In this document: piece by piece, positions 9,020 through 18,119 of the stretch
Numbering within the stretch: the first letter of the stretch is position 1
Layout of the letters: each line of letters starts with the position of its first letter
Source of the DNA: Deltaproteobacteria bacterium
GTDB lineage: Bacteria; Desulfobacterota; Binatia; UBA12015
Assembly: GCA_016874795.1 (NCBI GenBank)
Contig: VGTG01000006.1
Span: forward strand, 18,206 to 82,205
Length of the DNA stretch: 64,000 nucleotides
Direction of reading: 5' to 3'
The notes under the pieces: model-generated
Told to the model about the DNA's origin: nothing
The model's input: the letters and a program-made list of their open reading frames with translations, nothing else
Database searches by the model: none
Program-made: the position numbers and the translations under genes

Positions 9020-9369
9020 GCCGCAGTCGCAATAGGACCGGGCCTTCCGCTCATCGGCCGCGAGCACGAGCGCGTCCTGGCCCTCTGCGACGAAGCCGCG
9101 ACTGCGGCGCGACACGCGGGCGATACCGGCGCGCTCGCGATGGCGCTTCTCGGAACCTACTACGCCTCGGCGCTCCGCCTGCGCCCGCGTTCCAGCGAAG
9201 CGACGCCGCGGCGGCGCGTTCCAGCGAAGCGACGCCGCGGCGGCGCGTTCCGAGCACGCGCGAGATCCCGGAAGCGGCGGAAGCCGCGGGCGAGCCCGTC
9301 GACTCCTACCTCGCGCGCTGCAACGCTCGTCCGGCGCTCGCGCGCGCTCGCGCGAAGGACGGCGCCTGA
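9020..9369 (+). pseudogene. Decayed open frame after rpe, broken by a 29-bp tandem duplication
   Basis: In the rpe frame, directly after the rpe stop, an open stretch reads IGREHERVLALCDEAATAARHAG then LAMALLGTYYASALRLR. It resembles an amphipathic helical hairpin (TPR-like). No ATG, GTG or TTG start precedes the conserved-looking part. The frame runs into a 29-bp tandem duplication and is shifted; removing one repeat copy on paper restores a continuous frame that ends EIPEAAEAAGEPVDSYLAR...AKDGA and stops at 9369. Family unknown. It may be a remnant of a larger gene. The last about 60 bp overlap the convergent kinase gene. Confidence 0.4.
9186..9251. repeat. 29-bp tandem direct repeat, 2.3 copies
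   Basis: The unit beginning CGCGTTCCAGCGAAGCGACG recurs with period 29 at 9186, 9215 and (8 bp only) 9244. The two full copies are identical, which suggests a recent slippage or duplication. 29 is not a multiple of 3, so the event changes reading frame. Confidence 0.9.
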
Positions 9370-12071
9370 AGCGAGGCCGCGTCGCACGCCTCGGTCGAAA
9401 GCCCGTCCTCGGGAGCGGAGCGCACCCAGACGCGGAACGTCGAGCCCTCGCCGAGGGCGCTCTCGAGCGAAACGGTTCCGCCGAGCACCTGCACGAGCTG
9501 TCGCACGATGTAGAGCCCGAGCCCGACGCCGCCGTGGCGTCGCGTCGTCGAGCCGTCTCCCTGGCGGAACGACTCGAAGATCGCCTCGTGCAGCTCCGGC
9601 GGGATCCCGGGCCCCGTGTCGCCGACCGCGAACTCCACTCCGTCGTCGCGGCGTCGTACGTCGAGCGTGACGCGACCCGCGGCCGTGAAGTTGAACGCGT
9701 TGGCGAGCAAGTTTCCCACGACGACTTTGAGCTTGCCCGGGTCCGTCCGGAGGACTCCGACGTCCGGCGCGACCGTGCCCACGAGCTCCGGCGCGTCTCC
9801 GCCGCGTCCGTCGGCCGTCTCGAGGACGAGCGATTCGACGAGATCCGCGACGGGTACGTCGCTCGGGTCGAGCGGGATCCGCCCGGATTCGAGGCGGCTC
9901 AGATCGAGCGTCGCGTTGACGAGCCGGTAGAGATTCCCGGCGCTCCGCGCGATGCGGCGTAGCGTGTCGGTCTGTCGCGCGTTCAGCGGCTCGTAGGCGC
10001 CGTCGAGAAGAAGATCCGAGTAGCCGAGGATCGCGTTCAGCGGCGTCCGGAGCTCGTGCGACATCGTTGCGACGAACTGGCTCTTGAGCTGGCTCGCGCT
10101 CTCGAGGCGGCTGAACAGCTGCGCGTTGGCGAGCCCGAGCGAAGCGAGCGCGCCGATGCGCCGCGCCATGCGCTCGTCGGCGGCGTCGAACGGCGCGTCC
10201 GCGGCGCGGCGGCCGACGCTCAGCGTGCCGATGAGACTGCTGCCGCGCCGGAGACCGACGAGCATGCCGTTCGAGATCCCGTACGCCGCCATCAGCCCAC
10301 CGAGGATCTCGTCGTCGGCCACGACGTGGATCACGCCGTCCTGCTCCAGCCGCGCGACCCGCTCGGCGACGCTCGCGCGCGTCACGCGAAGCGCGCGGAG
10401 CGCTTCCCACGGCGTCGCGGTGTCGCCGTCGCCCGCCATCGGGAGGAACTCGTCCGTCTCCTCCTCGTAGAGGTAGGTGTGCGCGATGTCGCACTGCAGC
10501 GCCTCGCGCGTGACACGACAGAGCCGCTCGAGCAGCACCGGCGCGTCGAGCGACGAGACCATCTCCTCCCCGAGACGCGCGAGGCTCGCCTCGATCCGGC
10601 TCTCCTCGTGCTTCCGCTGGTAGAGCTCGACGGCGCCCACGGCACTGGTCAAGAGGCCCGCGATCCCTTCGCAGAGCCGGACCTCCTCCGCGTCGAACGG
10701 GCGCGACGTGCGGCGGGCCGCGACCAAGCCGCCGAAGTAGTGCCCGCGCGCGGTCAGCGAAGTGGCGATCATCGTCCCGACGCCGAGCGGGTTCAGGACG
10801 CCGTTCGCGAGCTCGGACGAGTCGACCGGATCCTGGAGGACGATCGTCTCGCCGGCGGGGAGCCGTCCCTGGAACACGCTGCCGCGTGGGAAGCGCAGCG
10901 CGCGCACGAATGCTTCCTCGCCCGGATCGAGGCCGACCTGCGCGATCGCGCGGCTCACCAGGGTCGTGGGATCTTCCTGGAAGACGAGGACGGCGTCGCA
11001 CTCGAGCGCTTCGCGGCTCCGGTGGAGGCCGCGCTCGAGGACGGTGTGCAGGTCGAGCGTCCCGGTGACGTCGCGCGCGATCTCGAGAAGAGCGCGCGTC
11101 CGTGCCTCGGCACGCACGCGCTCGGTGACGTCACGTCCCACGCCGATCGTGCCGACGAAAGCGCCGCCGACGCGGCGACCGGAAGCGCGGAACTCGCCGA
11201 CGCGCCACCCTCCCGAGCTGTCGCGGATGCGGAACTCGGCGGCGGCGGACGTCGCGCCCTGCAGGATCTGCTGCTGCACCGCGGCGGCACGAGCGATATC
11301 GTCGGGGTGCACGAACTCGGAGAAGTGCTTGCCGACCCACTCCTCGCGCTTCCACCCGAGCCGGCGCTCGAAAGCCTGGTTGAGCGACGCCACCCGGCCG
11401 TCCGGCTCGACGAAGCAGAGCACGTCTTCCATGCTCTCGACGAGGTCCTGGTAACGCTGCTCCGAATCGCGGAGGGAGGACTCCGCGCTGAGGCGCTCGG
11501 CCGCTTCGAGAGCGAGCGTCAGGAGGTCCGCGAGGGAGCGCGCGAAGCGCTGCTCGTCGCGGGTCCAGAACCGCACGGAGCCCCGGTGCTCGAGCCGCAG
11601 CACGCCGACGACGCGGCCATGGCGCCGGATCGGCGCGTGCATCGCGGCCACCGACTCGCCGCCTCGGGCGCTGAGCTCGAACGTTCGCGGATCGCGGTGA
11701 CAGTCGCGGACCGCGACGACCGGCTCGATCTCGAGCGCCGCGAGATAGCGCGGGTGTGCCGCGGCGAGAAGCGGCTCGACGGCGCTTGCCTCCTCGCGGC
11801 CGCGCTCGAGGCGATGCTCGCAGTCGAGCCGAGCGCGCGTCGCATCGAAGAGCCAGACACCGACACGCGCGACCTCGAGCGCGTCCGCGGCGACGCGCGC
11901 CAGCTCCGCGGCGAAGCCCGCGCGGTCGCCGCGTGCGAGGGCGGGGCTCCTCCAGAGCTCTCCGAGGGCCCGATCCTGGCGTGCGACGCGGATCTCGTCG
12001 CGGGGAAGGCCGGGGACGTCCTCGTCCGTCGCGACGGCTTCACCGACGCGTGCTCCGATCTCACCCTGCAA
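9306..12071 (-). CDS. GAF-PAS-GAF-GAF sensor histidine kinase
   Basis: 921 aa, no transmembrane segments seen, so probably cytoplasmic. Order: GAF (about 60-190), PAS with PAC tail (about 215-330, LVESMEDVLCFVEPDGR... GTIGVGRDVTER), a second GAF (about 335-480), a third GAF (about 495-645), HisKA with H-box FVATMSHELRTPLNAILGYS (phospho-His about 669) and HATPase (N-box GNLLANAFNFT, G1 DTGPGIPPE, G2 HGGVGLGLYIV). There is no receiver domain and no regulator gene alongside, so this is an orphan kinase. TTG at 12071 follows AGGAGG at short spacing; no better start is in frame. Ligand and target are unknown. Confidence 0.88.
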   Translation of the reverse strand: MQGEIGARVGEAVATDEDVPGLPRDEIRVARQDRALGELWRSPALARGDRAGFAAELARVAADALEVARVGVWLFDATRARLDCEHRLERGREEASAVEPLLAAAHPRYLAALEIEPVVAVRDCHRDPRTFELSARGGESVAAMHAPIRRHGRVVGVLRLEHRGSVRFWTRDEQRFARSLADLLTLALEAAERLSAESSLRDSEQRYQDLVESMEDVLCFVEPDGRVASLNQAFERRLGWKREEWVGKHFSEFVHPDDIARAAAVQQQILQGATSAAAEFRIRDSSGGWRVGEFRASGRRVGGAFVGTIGVGRDVTERVRAEARTRALLEIARDVTGTLDLHTVLERGLHRSREALECDAVLVFQEDPTTLVSRAIAQVGLDPGEEAFVRALRFPRGSVFQGRLPAGETIVLQDPVDSSELANGVLNPLGVGTMIATSLTARGHYFGGLVAARRTSRPFDAEEVRLCEGIAGLLTSAVGAVELYQRKHEESRIEASLARLGEEMVSSLDAPVLLERLCRVTREALQCDIAHTYLYEEETDEFLPMAGDGDTATPWEALRALRVTRASVAERVARLEQDGVIHVVADDEILGGLMAAYGISNGMLVGLRRGSSLIGTLSVGRRAADAPFDAADERMARRIGALASLGLANAQLFSRLESASQLKSQFVATMSHELRTPLNAILGYSDLLLDGAYEPLNARQTDTLRRIARSAGNLYRLVNATLDLSRLESGRIPLDPSDVPVADLVESLVLETADGRGGDAPELVGTVAPDVGVLRTDPGKLKVVVGNLLANAFNFTAAGRVTLDVRRRDDGVEFAVGDTGPGIPPELHEAIFESFRQGDGSTTRRHGGVGLGLYIVRQLVQVLGGTVSLESALGEGSTFRVWVRSAPEDGLSTEACDAASLQAPSFARARASAGRALQRAR

Positions 12072-12285
12072 GCGACCTCCTGGCTGGTTCGAGGGGCGCC
12101 GGACCCACCGACGCGTCTGCGCAACGAAAAGGCGGCCCCCCTGGACGGCGATCAGCTTGCCCGTCGGCGCGAGCTGAAACTACTGCCGGGAGGGTACCTG
12201 GGCGTCCTTCAACTTGCGCAGGCAGGCGCCTGTGCTAGGCCGGACCACGCCGCGCTTTCGAGCCGCGGTGCGACGTTTTCCTCGT

Positions 12286-12359
12286 CGGGGTGTAGCTCAG
12301 ACTGGTAGAGCACTGCGTTCGGGACGCAGGGGCCGCAGGTTCAAATCCTGTCACCCCGA
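12286..12359 (+). tRNA. tRNA-Pro (anticodon CGG)
   Basis: A 74-nt cloverleaf. Acceptor CGGGGTG pairs with CACCCCG and the discriminator is A. The D arm is GCTC...GAGC, the anticodon stem CTGCG/CGCAG with loop TTCGGGA gives anticodon CGG, and the T arm is GCAGG-TTCAAAT-CCTGT (one G-T pair). CCA is not encoded. It is a single tRNA gene in the gap between the kinase and the next rightward gene. Confidence 0.95.
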
Positions 12360-12457
12360 CTCGTCATGCCTTCGGCGTGCGTTGGGCGTGCTCCGAATCC
12401 GGAGCACCCGCGCGCGCGGCTTGCGAGCGCGAAGCATGGTGGTATAGGGCGGCCACC

Positions 12458-12889
12458 TTGCGTCGCGCGAGCCTCGTCCGTGGTGCCGTGCTGGCGCTCC
12501 TGCTGCTTCCGAGCGCCGCCTCGGCGGCGCCGGCACGCTCGCCGGCCCCGGAAGCCACGAGCGTCGTCGCGTTCGAGGCGAACCTGTCCCCCGAGATGGC
12601 CGTTCTCCGCGAGGAGATCGCCGACCTCCGCGAGCGCGTCGATGCGGTTCGCGAGGGGACCGAGCCTCCGGCGTGGGCGGCAAGGGCCTATGAGCGCCTC
12701 GGTCACCGCGTGGAGCGGCTGAATCAGCTCCTCGAGCGGCTCGCGGCGCGCGTCGAGACGCCGGTGCCGCGCCTCGACGAGCCGTTCACGCTGCTGACGG
12801 TCGCCGCGTGCATGCTGATCCTCGGCTTTCTCGCAGGACGGACGATGCAGCGTCGTTCCGGCCGGAAGGACCCGCGCTTCCGGCTATGA
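12458..12889 (+). CDS. Small secreted or membrane protein of unknown function
   Basis: About 143 aa from TTG at 12458. A hydrophobic signal segment (VRGAVLALLLLPSAASAAPA), a charged helical stretch with heptad-like pattern (about 45-105: MAVLREEIADLRERVDAV, VERLNQLLERLAARV) likely to be a coiled coil, a single C-terminal transmembrane helix (LLTVAACMLILGFLAG) and a basic tail. Its stop overlaps the plsY start (ATGA), so the two are co-translated. No family recognised. Start uncertain, because there is no good in-frame ATG. Confidence 0.55.
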   Translation: MRRASLVRGAVLALLLLPSAASAAPARSPAPEATSVVAFEANLSPEMAVLREEIADLRERVDAVREGTEPPAWAARAYERLGHRVERLNQLLERLAARVETPVPRLDEPFTLLTVAACMLILGFLAGRTMQRRSGRKDPRFRL

Positions 12890-13506
12890 GCGAGCTCCTG
12901 GGCGTCGCTCTGATCTCCTACCTGATCGGATCGGTGCCCTGGGGCTACCTCCTCGGGCGCTGGTACGGGCTCGACGTCCGCCGCTCCGGCAGCGGGAACA
13001 TCGGCGCGACGAACGTCGCACGGTCGCTCGGCCGGCGCGTCGGCCTCCTCACGCTCGCGCTCGATGCCGCGAAGGGCGCATTGCCGGTGCTGCTCGCGGC
13101 GAACGCCTCTCTCTGGCCAAGCGCGGAGACGAGCCCGGAGACGCGCGCGGCGATCGCGGCGCTCGGCGCCGTCGCGGGGCACGTCTTCTCGATCTTCCTC
13201 CGCTTCCAGGGCGGAAAGGGCGTCGCGACGGCGGCCGGAGCGCTTCTCGCACTCGCTCCGGGAGCAGCGCTGATCGCTCTCGCGGTCTTCGCAGCCCTGC
13301 TCCTTGCGAAAAGGATCGTGTCCCTCGCCTCGCTCGGCGCGGTCGCGACCGCCCCGGTCGGCATGGCCCTCAGCGGCGAGCCGCGCGCGGCCGTTCTCGC
13401 GGGCGTCGGGGTCGCCGCGCTCATCTTCGTCCGGCACCGCGACAATCTCGCCCGTCTCCGGGCGGGGACGGAGCCGAGGCTCGACGAGCGCCCTCGTACG
13501 CGCTAG
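12886..13506 (+). CDS. plsY: Glycerol-3-phosphate acyltransferase PlsY
   Basis: 206 aa integral membrane enzyme that transfers acyl from acyl-phosphate to glycerol-3-phosphate, the first step of phospholipid synthesis. All three conserved loops are present: SGNIGATN (motif 1), the KGALP region with GHVFSIFLRFQGGKGVATAAG (motif 2) and the C-terminal FVRHRDNLARLRAGTEP (motif 3). Start ATG overlaps the preceding stop. Length is typical (about 200). Confidence 0.95.
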   Translation: MSELLGVALISYLIGSVPWGYLLGRWYGLDVRRSGSGNIGATNVARSLGRRVGLLTLALDAAKGALPVLLAANASLWPSAETSPETRAAIAALGAVAGHVFSIFLRFQGGKGVATAAGALLALAPGAALIALAVFAALLLAKRIVSLASLGAVATAPVGMALSGEPRAAVLAGVGVAALIFVRHRDNLARLRAGTEPRLDERPRTR

Positions 13507-13619
13507 GGGTGGCTCCCCATCCGGGTCGATGCCGCTGATTTCGTAGGCAACGACCAAGTATTGAGCAGTCTGCCTGTTCGTGAAACGAGCAAGCGCGCGG
13601 CGTTCTAGTGAGCCGACGA

Positions 13620-13635
13620 CGGCATCCACCTTGCT
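13620..13635 (+). promoter_or_regulatory. Possible sigma-54 -24/-12 element upstream of amtB
   Basis: CGGCATCCACCTTGCT has the GG-N10-GC spacing of a sigma-54 promoter (GG at 13621-13622, GC at 13633-13634) and matches TTGC at -12, but the -24 half is weak. The predicted start would fall on the amtB ribosome-binding site, leaving almost no leader, which argues against it. Tentative only. Confidence 0.2.
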
Positions 13636-13656
13636 GACCGGCTCTGGAGGAAGTCC

Positions 13657-14997
13657 ATGGTAAAGATGCGTCCAGCAGCTTCGGGAGCCGGTCGGGCTCT
13701 CGGAGGCAGCGCCCTTGCCCTCGCGGCGTGCACCTTCGCCGATCCGGCGTGGGCCCAGGACTCTCCGCCGCCGGCGATCGACAGCGGCGACACCGCCTGG
13801 ATGCTGATCTCGACCGCCCTCGTCCTGATGATGACCGCGCCCGGGCTCGCCCTCTTCTACGGCGGGCTCGTCCGGCGGAGCAACGTCCTGAGCATCCTGA
13901 TGCAGTGCCTGACGTGCATGGCGGTGCTCAGCATCGTCTGGGTGCTGATCGGATTCACCCTCGCGTTCGACGCGGGCGGCCCCCTGATCGGCGGCTTTTC
14001 GATGCTCGGCTTGAAGGGCCTCGGCGTCGAGCCGTTCGGGACCGGGACGATCCCCGGCCTCCTCTTCATGATGTTCCAGGGGACCTTCGCGATCATCACG
14101 CCGGCGCTGATCGTCGGTGCGTACGCGGAGCGGATGCGCTTCAGCGCGTTCCTGATCTTCACCGTTCTCTGGTCGATCCTGATCTACTCGCCGCTTTGCC
14201 ACTGGGTCTGGGGCGGCGGCTGGCTCGGCGCGCGCGGCGCGCTCGACTTCGCCGGCGGCACCGTCGTGCACATCAGCTCCGGCATCTCGGCGCTCGCGGC
14301 GGCGCTCTTGATCGGCGAGCGGATCGGCTACGGCGCGGAGCCTCTGCCGCCGCACAACCTGCCGTTCACGGTCGCGGGCGCGGCGCTTCTCTGGATCGGC
14401 TGGTTCGGCTTCAACGCCGGCAGCGCTCTCGCCGCGAACGGGCTCGCAGCGGTCGCGTTCGTCACCACGAACACCGCCGCGGCCGCAGCGGCGATCGGCT
14501 GGATAACGATCGAGTGGCTGACGCGCGGGAAGCCGACGGTCCTCGGAGCGGCTTCGGGCGTCGTCGCGGGTCTCGTCGCGATCACGCCGGCGGCCGGCTT
14601 CGTGACACCGATGTCCTCGATCGGGATCGGCTTCGCCGCCGGGATCCTCTGCTTCTACGGAATTCGCTTGAAGGAGATGTTCGGCGCGGACGACGCGCTC
14701 GACGTCGTCGGAATCCACGGCGTCGGTGGAACGTGGGGCGCGATCGCGACGGGGATCTTCGCCGACGCCGCGATCGGCGGGAAAGACGGACTCCTCACGG
14801 GCAATCCCGGTCAGGTGTGGCTCCAATTCGAAGGCGTTCTCGCGACGATCGTCTTCTGCTTCGTCGGCTCGATCATTCTCTTGAAATTGACGGACCTCAT
14901 CGTCGGACTTCGCGTCGACGACGAGGAGGAGCTGGCGGGCCTCGATCTCAGCCAGCACCGCGAACGCGGTTACGTGCTCGGGTCGGTCGCCGAGTAG
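13657..14997 (+). CDS. amtB: Ammonium transporter AmtB
   Basis: 446 aa. A cleavable signal (about 1-34, ending AWAQD) is followed by 11 predicted transmembrane helices. The pore's twin histidines are in FAGGTVVHISSG (about 202) and VVGIHGVGGTWG (about 352), and the signature LFYGGLVRRSNVLS near the N-terminus is intact. It conducts ammonium/ammonia into the cell and is closed by GlnK/GlnB binding. ATG has GGAGGA 7 nt upstream. It is followed about 70 nt later by a PII gene and then glnA, the classical nitrogen cluster. Confidence 0.96.
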   Translation: MVKMRPAASGAGRALGGSALALAACTFADPAWAQDSPPPAIDSGDTAWMLISTALVLMMTAPGLALFYGGLVRRSNVLSILMQCLTCMAVLSIVWVLIGFTLAFDAGGPLIGGFSMLGLKGLGVEPFGTGTIPGLLFMMFQGTFAIITPALIVGAYAERMRFSAFLIFTVLWSILIYSPLCHWVWGGGWLGARGALDFAGGTVVHISSGISALAAALLIGERIGYGAEPLPPHNLPFTVAGAALLWIGWFGFNAGSALAANGLAAVAFVTTNTAAAAAAIGWITIEWLTRGKPTVLGAASGVVAGLVAITPAAGFVTPMSSIGIGFAAGILCFYGIRLKEMFGADDALDVVGIHGVGGTWGAIATGIFADAAIGGKDGLLTGNPGQVWLQFEGVLATIVFCFVGSIILLKLTDLIVGLRVDDEEELAGLDLSQHRERGYVLGSVAE

Positions 14998-15033
14998 TCC
15001 CAGTCCACGGCAGGCCGACCGACCTGCCCTTGA

Positions 15034-15405
<372 letters not shown>

Positions 15406-15582
15406 GCCGCTGAGCACGTTTTCATTCCCAGCGTCGTGAACCATGGTCGAGCCCGTCCGGGCCCGACGCGAGCTCCTTCGACGCTGCATCCCAGTCCACG
15501 AGATCCAACCCGGTTCCGGGGGAGCACGTCGGGGCAATCCCGGCGTAGACCAGCAACGCAGAGAAGATAGGAGAAGCTTTCG

Positions 15583-16998
15583 ATGACCGCGAAGGACGCG
15601 CTCGAATACGCAAAGAAGAACAACGCCGTCGCCTGTGACATCAAGTTCATGGACTTCCTCGGAACGTGGCAGCACTTCACGATTCCGATGTCCGAGTATG
15701 ACGAAGCCCTGTTCGAGGAAGGAAGCGGCTTCGACGGCAGCTCGATCCGCGGCTGGCAGGCCATCGACGCTTCGGACATGCTCGTCGTTCCCGACCCGAA
15801 GACGGCGCGCATGGATCCGTTCTGCGAGGAGCCGACCGTCTCGCTGATCGGCAACATCATCGATCCGATCACGAAGGAGGAGTACTCCCGCGATCCGCGC
15901 AACATCGCGATGAAGGCCGAGGCGTACCTGAAGACGACCGGTATCGGCGACGTCGCGTACTTCGGCCCGGAGCCGGAGTTCTTCGTGTTCGACGACGTGC
16001 GCTACTCGATCAGCCAGCAGCACAGCTTCTTCCACATCGACTCGCGCGAGGCGGGCTGGAACTCCGGCCGCGAGGAGGAGTTCGGCAACCTCGGCTACAA
16101 GGTACGGAACAAGGAAGGCTACTTCCCGGTTCCGCCGACCGACACGATGCAGGACCTCCGCACCGAGATGGTGCGCTTGATGGAGCAGGTCGGCATCCGC
16201 GTCGAGAAGCACCACCACGAGGTGGCGACAGCCGGCCAGGCCGAGATCGACATGCGCTTCCTGCCGCTCGTCGAGATGGCCGACTCGCTGAAGTGGTTCA
16301 AGTACATCGTCAAGAACGTCGCGCGGAAGCACGGCATGACCGCGACGTTCATGCCGAAGCCGCTCTTCGGCGACAACGGCACGGGCATGCACACGCACCA
16401 GTCGATCTGGAAGGACGGCAAGCCGCTGTTCGCCGGTGACGGCTACGCCGGCATGTCGCAGCTCGCGATGCACTACATCGGCGGAATCCTGAAGCACGCG
16501 CCGGCCCTGGCCGCGTTCACCAACCCGACGCTGAACTCCTACCGTCGCCTGGTGCCGGGCTTCGAGGCGCCGGTGAACCTCGCCTACTCGTCGCGGAATC
16601 GCTCCGCGGCGGTACGCATCCCGATGTACTCGCCCTCGCCGAAGGCGAAGCGAATCGAGGTGCGCTTCCCCGATCCGGCGTGCAACGGGTACATCGCGTT
16701 CGCGGCCATGCTGATGGCGGGCCTCGACGGCATCCAGAAGAAGATGGATCCGAAGCAGCCGCTCGACAAGGACATCTACTCGCTCAGCCCGGAAGAGCTG
16801 AAGGACGTCCCGTCGATGCCGGGCTCGCTCGAGGCGGCTCTCGACAACCTGGCGAAGGACCACGAGTTCCTGCTCCAGGGAGACGTCTTCACGAAGGACG
16901 TCGTCGAGACCTGGATCGAGTACAAGACGACCAACGAGGTCGATCAGATGCGGCTCCGTCCGCATCCGTACGAGTTCCAGCTGTACTTCGACGCCTGA
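15583..16998 (+). CDS. glnA: Glutamine synthetase type I
   Basis: 471 aa, the length of dodecameric GSI. It makes glutamine from glutamate, ammonia and ATP. The beta-grasp loop [25 protein letters not shown] metal ligands, [19 protein letters not shown]/glutamate motif and NRSAAVRIP are present. A tyrosine in [10 protein letters not shown] (about 399) matches the adenylylation site of GSI-beta enzymes, so GlnE-type control is likely. The 177-bp leader separating it from glnB is long enough for its own promoter. A strong terminator lies 42 nt downstream. Confidence 0.97.
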   Translation: MTAKDALEYAKKNNAVACDIKFMDFLGTWQHFTIPMSEYDEALFEEGSGFDGSSIRGWQAIDASDMLVVPDPKTARMDPFCEEPTVSLIGNIIDPITKEEYSRDPRNIAMKAEAYLKTTGIGDVAYFGPEPEFFVFDDVRYSISQQHSFFHIDSREAGWNSGREEEFGNLGYKVRNKEGYFPVPPTDTMQDLRTEMVRLMEQVGIRVEKHHHEVATAGQAEIDMRFLPLVEMADSLKWFKYIVKNVARKHGMTATFMPKPLFGDNGTGMHTHQSIWKDGKPLFAGDGYAGMSQLAMHYIGGILKHAPALAAFTNPTLNSYRRLVPGFEAPVNLAYSSRNRSAAVRIPMYSPSPKAKRIEVRFPDPACNGYIAFAAMLMAGLDGIQKKMDPKQPLDKDIYSLSPEELKDVPSMPGSLEAALDNLAKDHEFLLQGDVFTKDVVETWIEYKTTNEVDQMRLRPHPYEFQLYFDA

Positions 16999-17040
16999 GC
17001 GGCGTCGTTCGCACGGTGGCGGGCTTCGGCTCGCCGCGAG

Positions 17041-17077
17041 CGGGGCGGATCGGGTTTCCGATCCGCCCCGTTTTTTT
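17041..17077 (+). terminator. Rho-independent terminator of glnA
   Basis: A perfect 13-bp stem, CGGGGCGGATCGG (17041-17053) with CCGATCCGCCCCG (17058-17070), a 4-nt GTTT loop and seven T. It ends the amtB-glnB-glnA unit. Confidence 0.95.
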
Positions 17078-17209
17078 CTCGTGGCGCACGGCGCGGATTG
17101 TCGCGCGTGACAAGGTTTCGCGCCGCTTCCTTCCGCCCGACGCTCGCGCAGCCGTATCTCGGCTTCGCGCCGGCACGACGCCGGCCGCGAACGGGAAAGG
17201 CGGGCGACG

Positions 17210-18025
17210 ATGCGCTTCTCGGAGATCGACGGTGGGACTCGGGGCTTCTCGGGGAGGATCGCGAAGGCGGCGACGCTCGTCGCGCTCGCGACGCTCGCAG
17301 CGTTCGCGGCAGTGCTCCTCAGCGCTTGCGGCGGCGCGAGCGAAACGGCGGACGCGGGCGAAGTGCTATTCGCCGGCCGCCCGGGAGAGCTTTCGCCGCA
17401 CGATGTGGGCAGCACGGCGCGCTTCCGCATCGAAGCGAGGAGCGGCAGCGAGAGCACGTCCGCCACACGGACGACGGTCGTCCTGAGCGAGGGACCGGAC
17501 GGCGAGTTCCTCCTCGAGACCTCGACCGACACCGGCATCCGGCAGCGCCTTCGCGCGCGAGAGACGCCGGACGAGGTGCGCGTCGAGGCGATCGCCGTCG
17601 ACGACGGCAGCGGCTTCGCGTGGCGCGATCTCGATCCGGCCGCGGTCCTCGTGCGCGTGCCCGTCGTGGCGGGAGCGACCCTGGAAGCGGAATTCGCCCG
17701 CACGATCGACCTTCGCATCGAGAGCGGCGGCGCCTCGACGGTGCGAAGCCTCGTCGTCACCGGCGAGTCGCGGCGTCGCGCCGTCGGCTGGGAGGATCTC
17801 GTGCTCGGCGGGGAGACCCTGCGCGCGATCCGCTGGGAGATCGAAGGTGAGAGCCGCACCGAGACGATCGTCCTCGGCGGCGAGTCGCTCGAGATCCGTG
17901 CGCAGCTCCGCGGCGTCGAGCACCGCGCACCGGGGCTCGGTCTCGTGCGCGAGGAGGCGGACCTCGAGATCTCCGTCGGCGGCGCGACGACCGCCGTGCA
18001 CCTCGTCGCCGAGCGCGAGACCTAG
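17210..18025 (+). CDS. Lipoprotein of unknown function
   Basis: 271 aa. A basic N-terminus, a hydrophobic helix (about 19-38) and a lipobox LLSAC place the mature N-terminal cysteine at about residue 40. The rest is beta-rich, with alternating hydrophobic and charged strands and few helices (STARFRIEARSGSESTSATRTTVVLS..., TIDLRIESGGASTVRSLVVTGE), likely a periplasmic beta-sandwich or a lipocalin-like shell. No family recognised. It stands alone between the glnA terminator and a glycosyltransferase gene 94 nt downstream. Confidence 0.6.
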   Translation: MRFSEIDGGTRGFSGRIAKAATLVALATLAAFAAVLLSACGGASETADAGEVLFAGRPGELSPHDVGSTARFRIEARSGSESTSATRTTVVLSEGPDGEFLLETSTDTGIRQRLRARETPDEVRVEAIAVDDGSGFAWRDLDPAAVLVRVPVVAGATLEAEFARTIDLRIESGGASTVRSLVVTGESRRRAVGWEDLVLGGETLRAIRWEIEGESRTETIVLGGESLEIRAQLRGVEHRAPGLGLVREEADLEISVGGATTAVHLVAERET

Positions 18026-18119
18026 CGCGGAGGAATGCCGCGTTTGGATCTGCCCGCGCTCGACATCGCCGGAGAGATCTCGCTAGGCTTCGTCCCCTCG
18101 TGGCTCTCGTTCGCTCCCC

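Noticed and set aside
9186..9251. Short repeated units suggesting a CRISPR array
   Set aside because: Only 2.3 directly abutting copies with no spacers; a slippage duplication.
15406..15582. Riboswitch or glutamine-responsive leader before glnA
   Set aside because: I could not find the conserved core of any glutamine-sensing RNA; only a GC-rich leader is visible.
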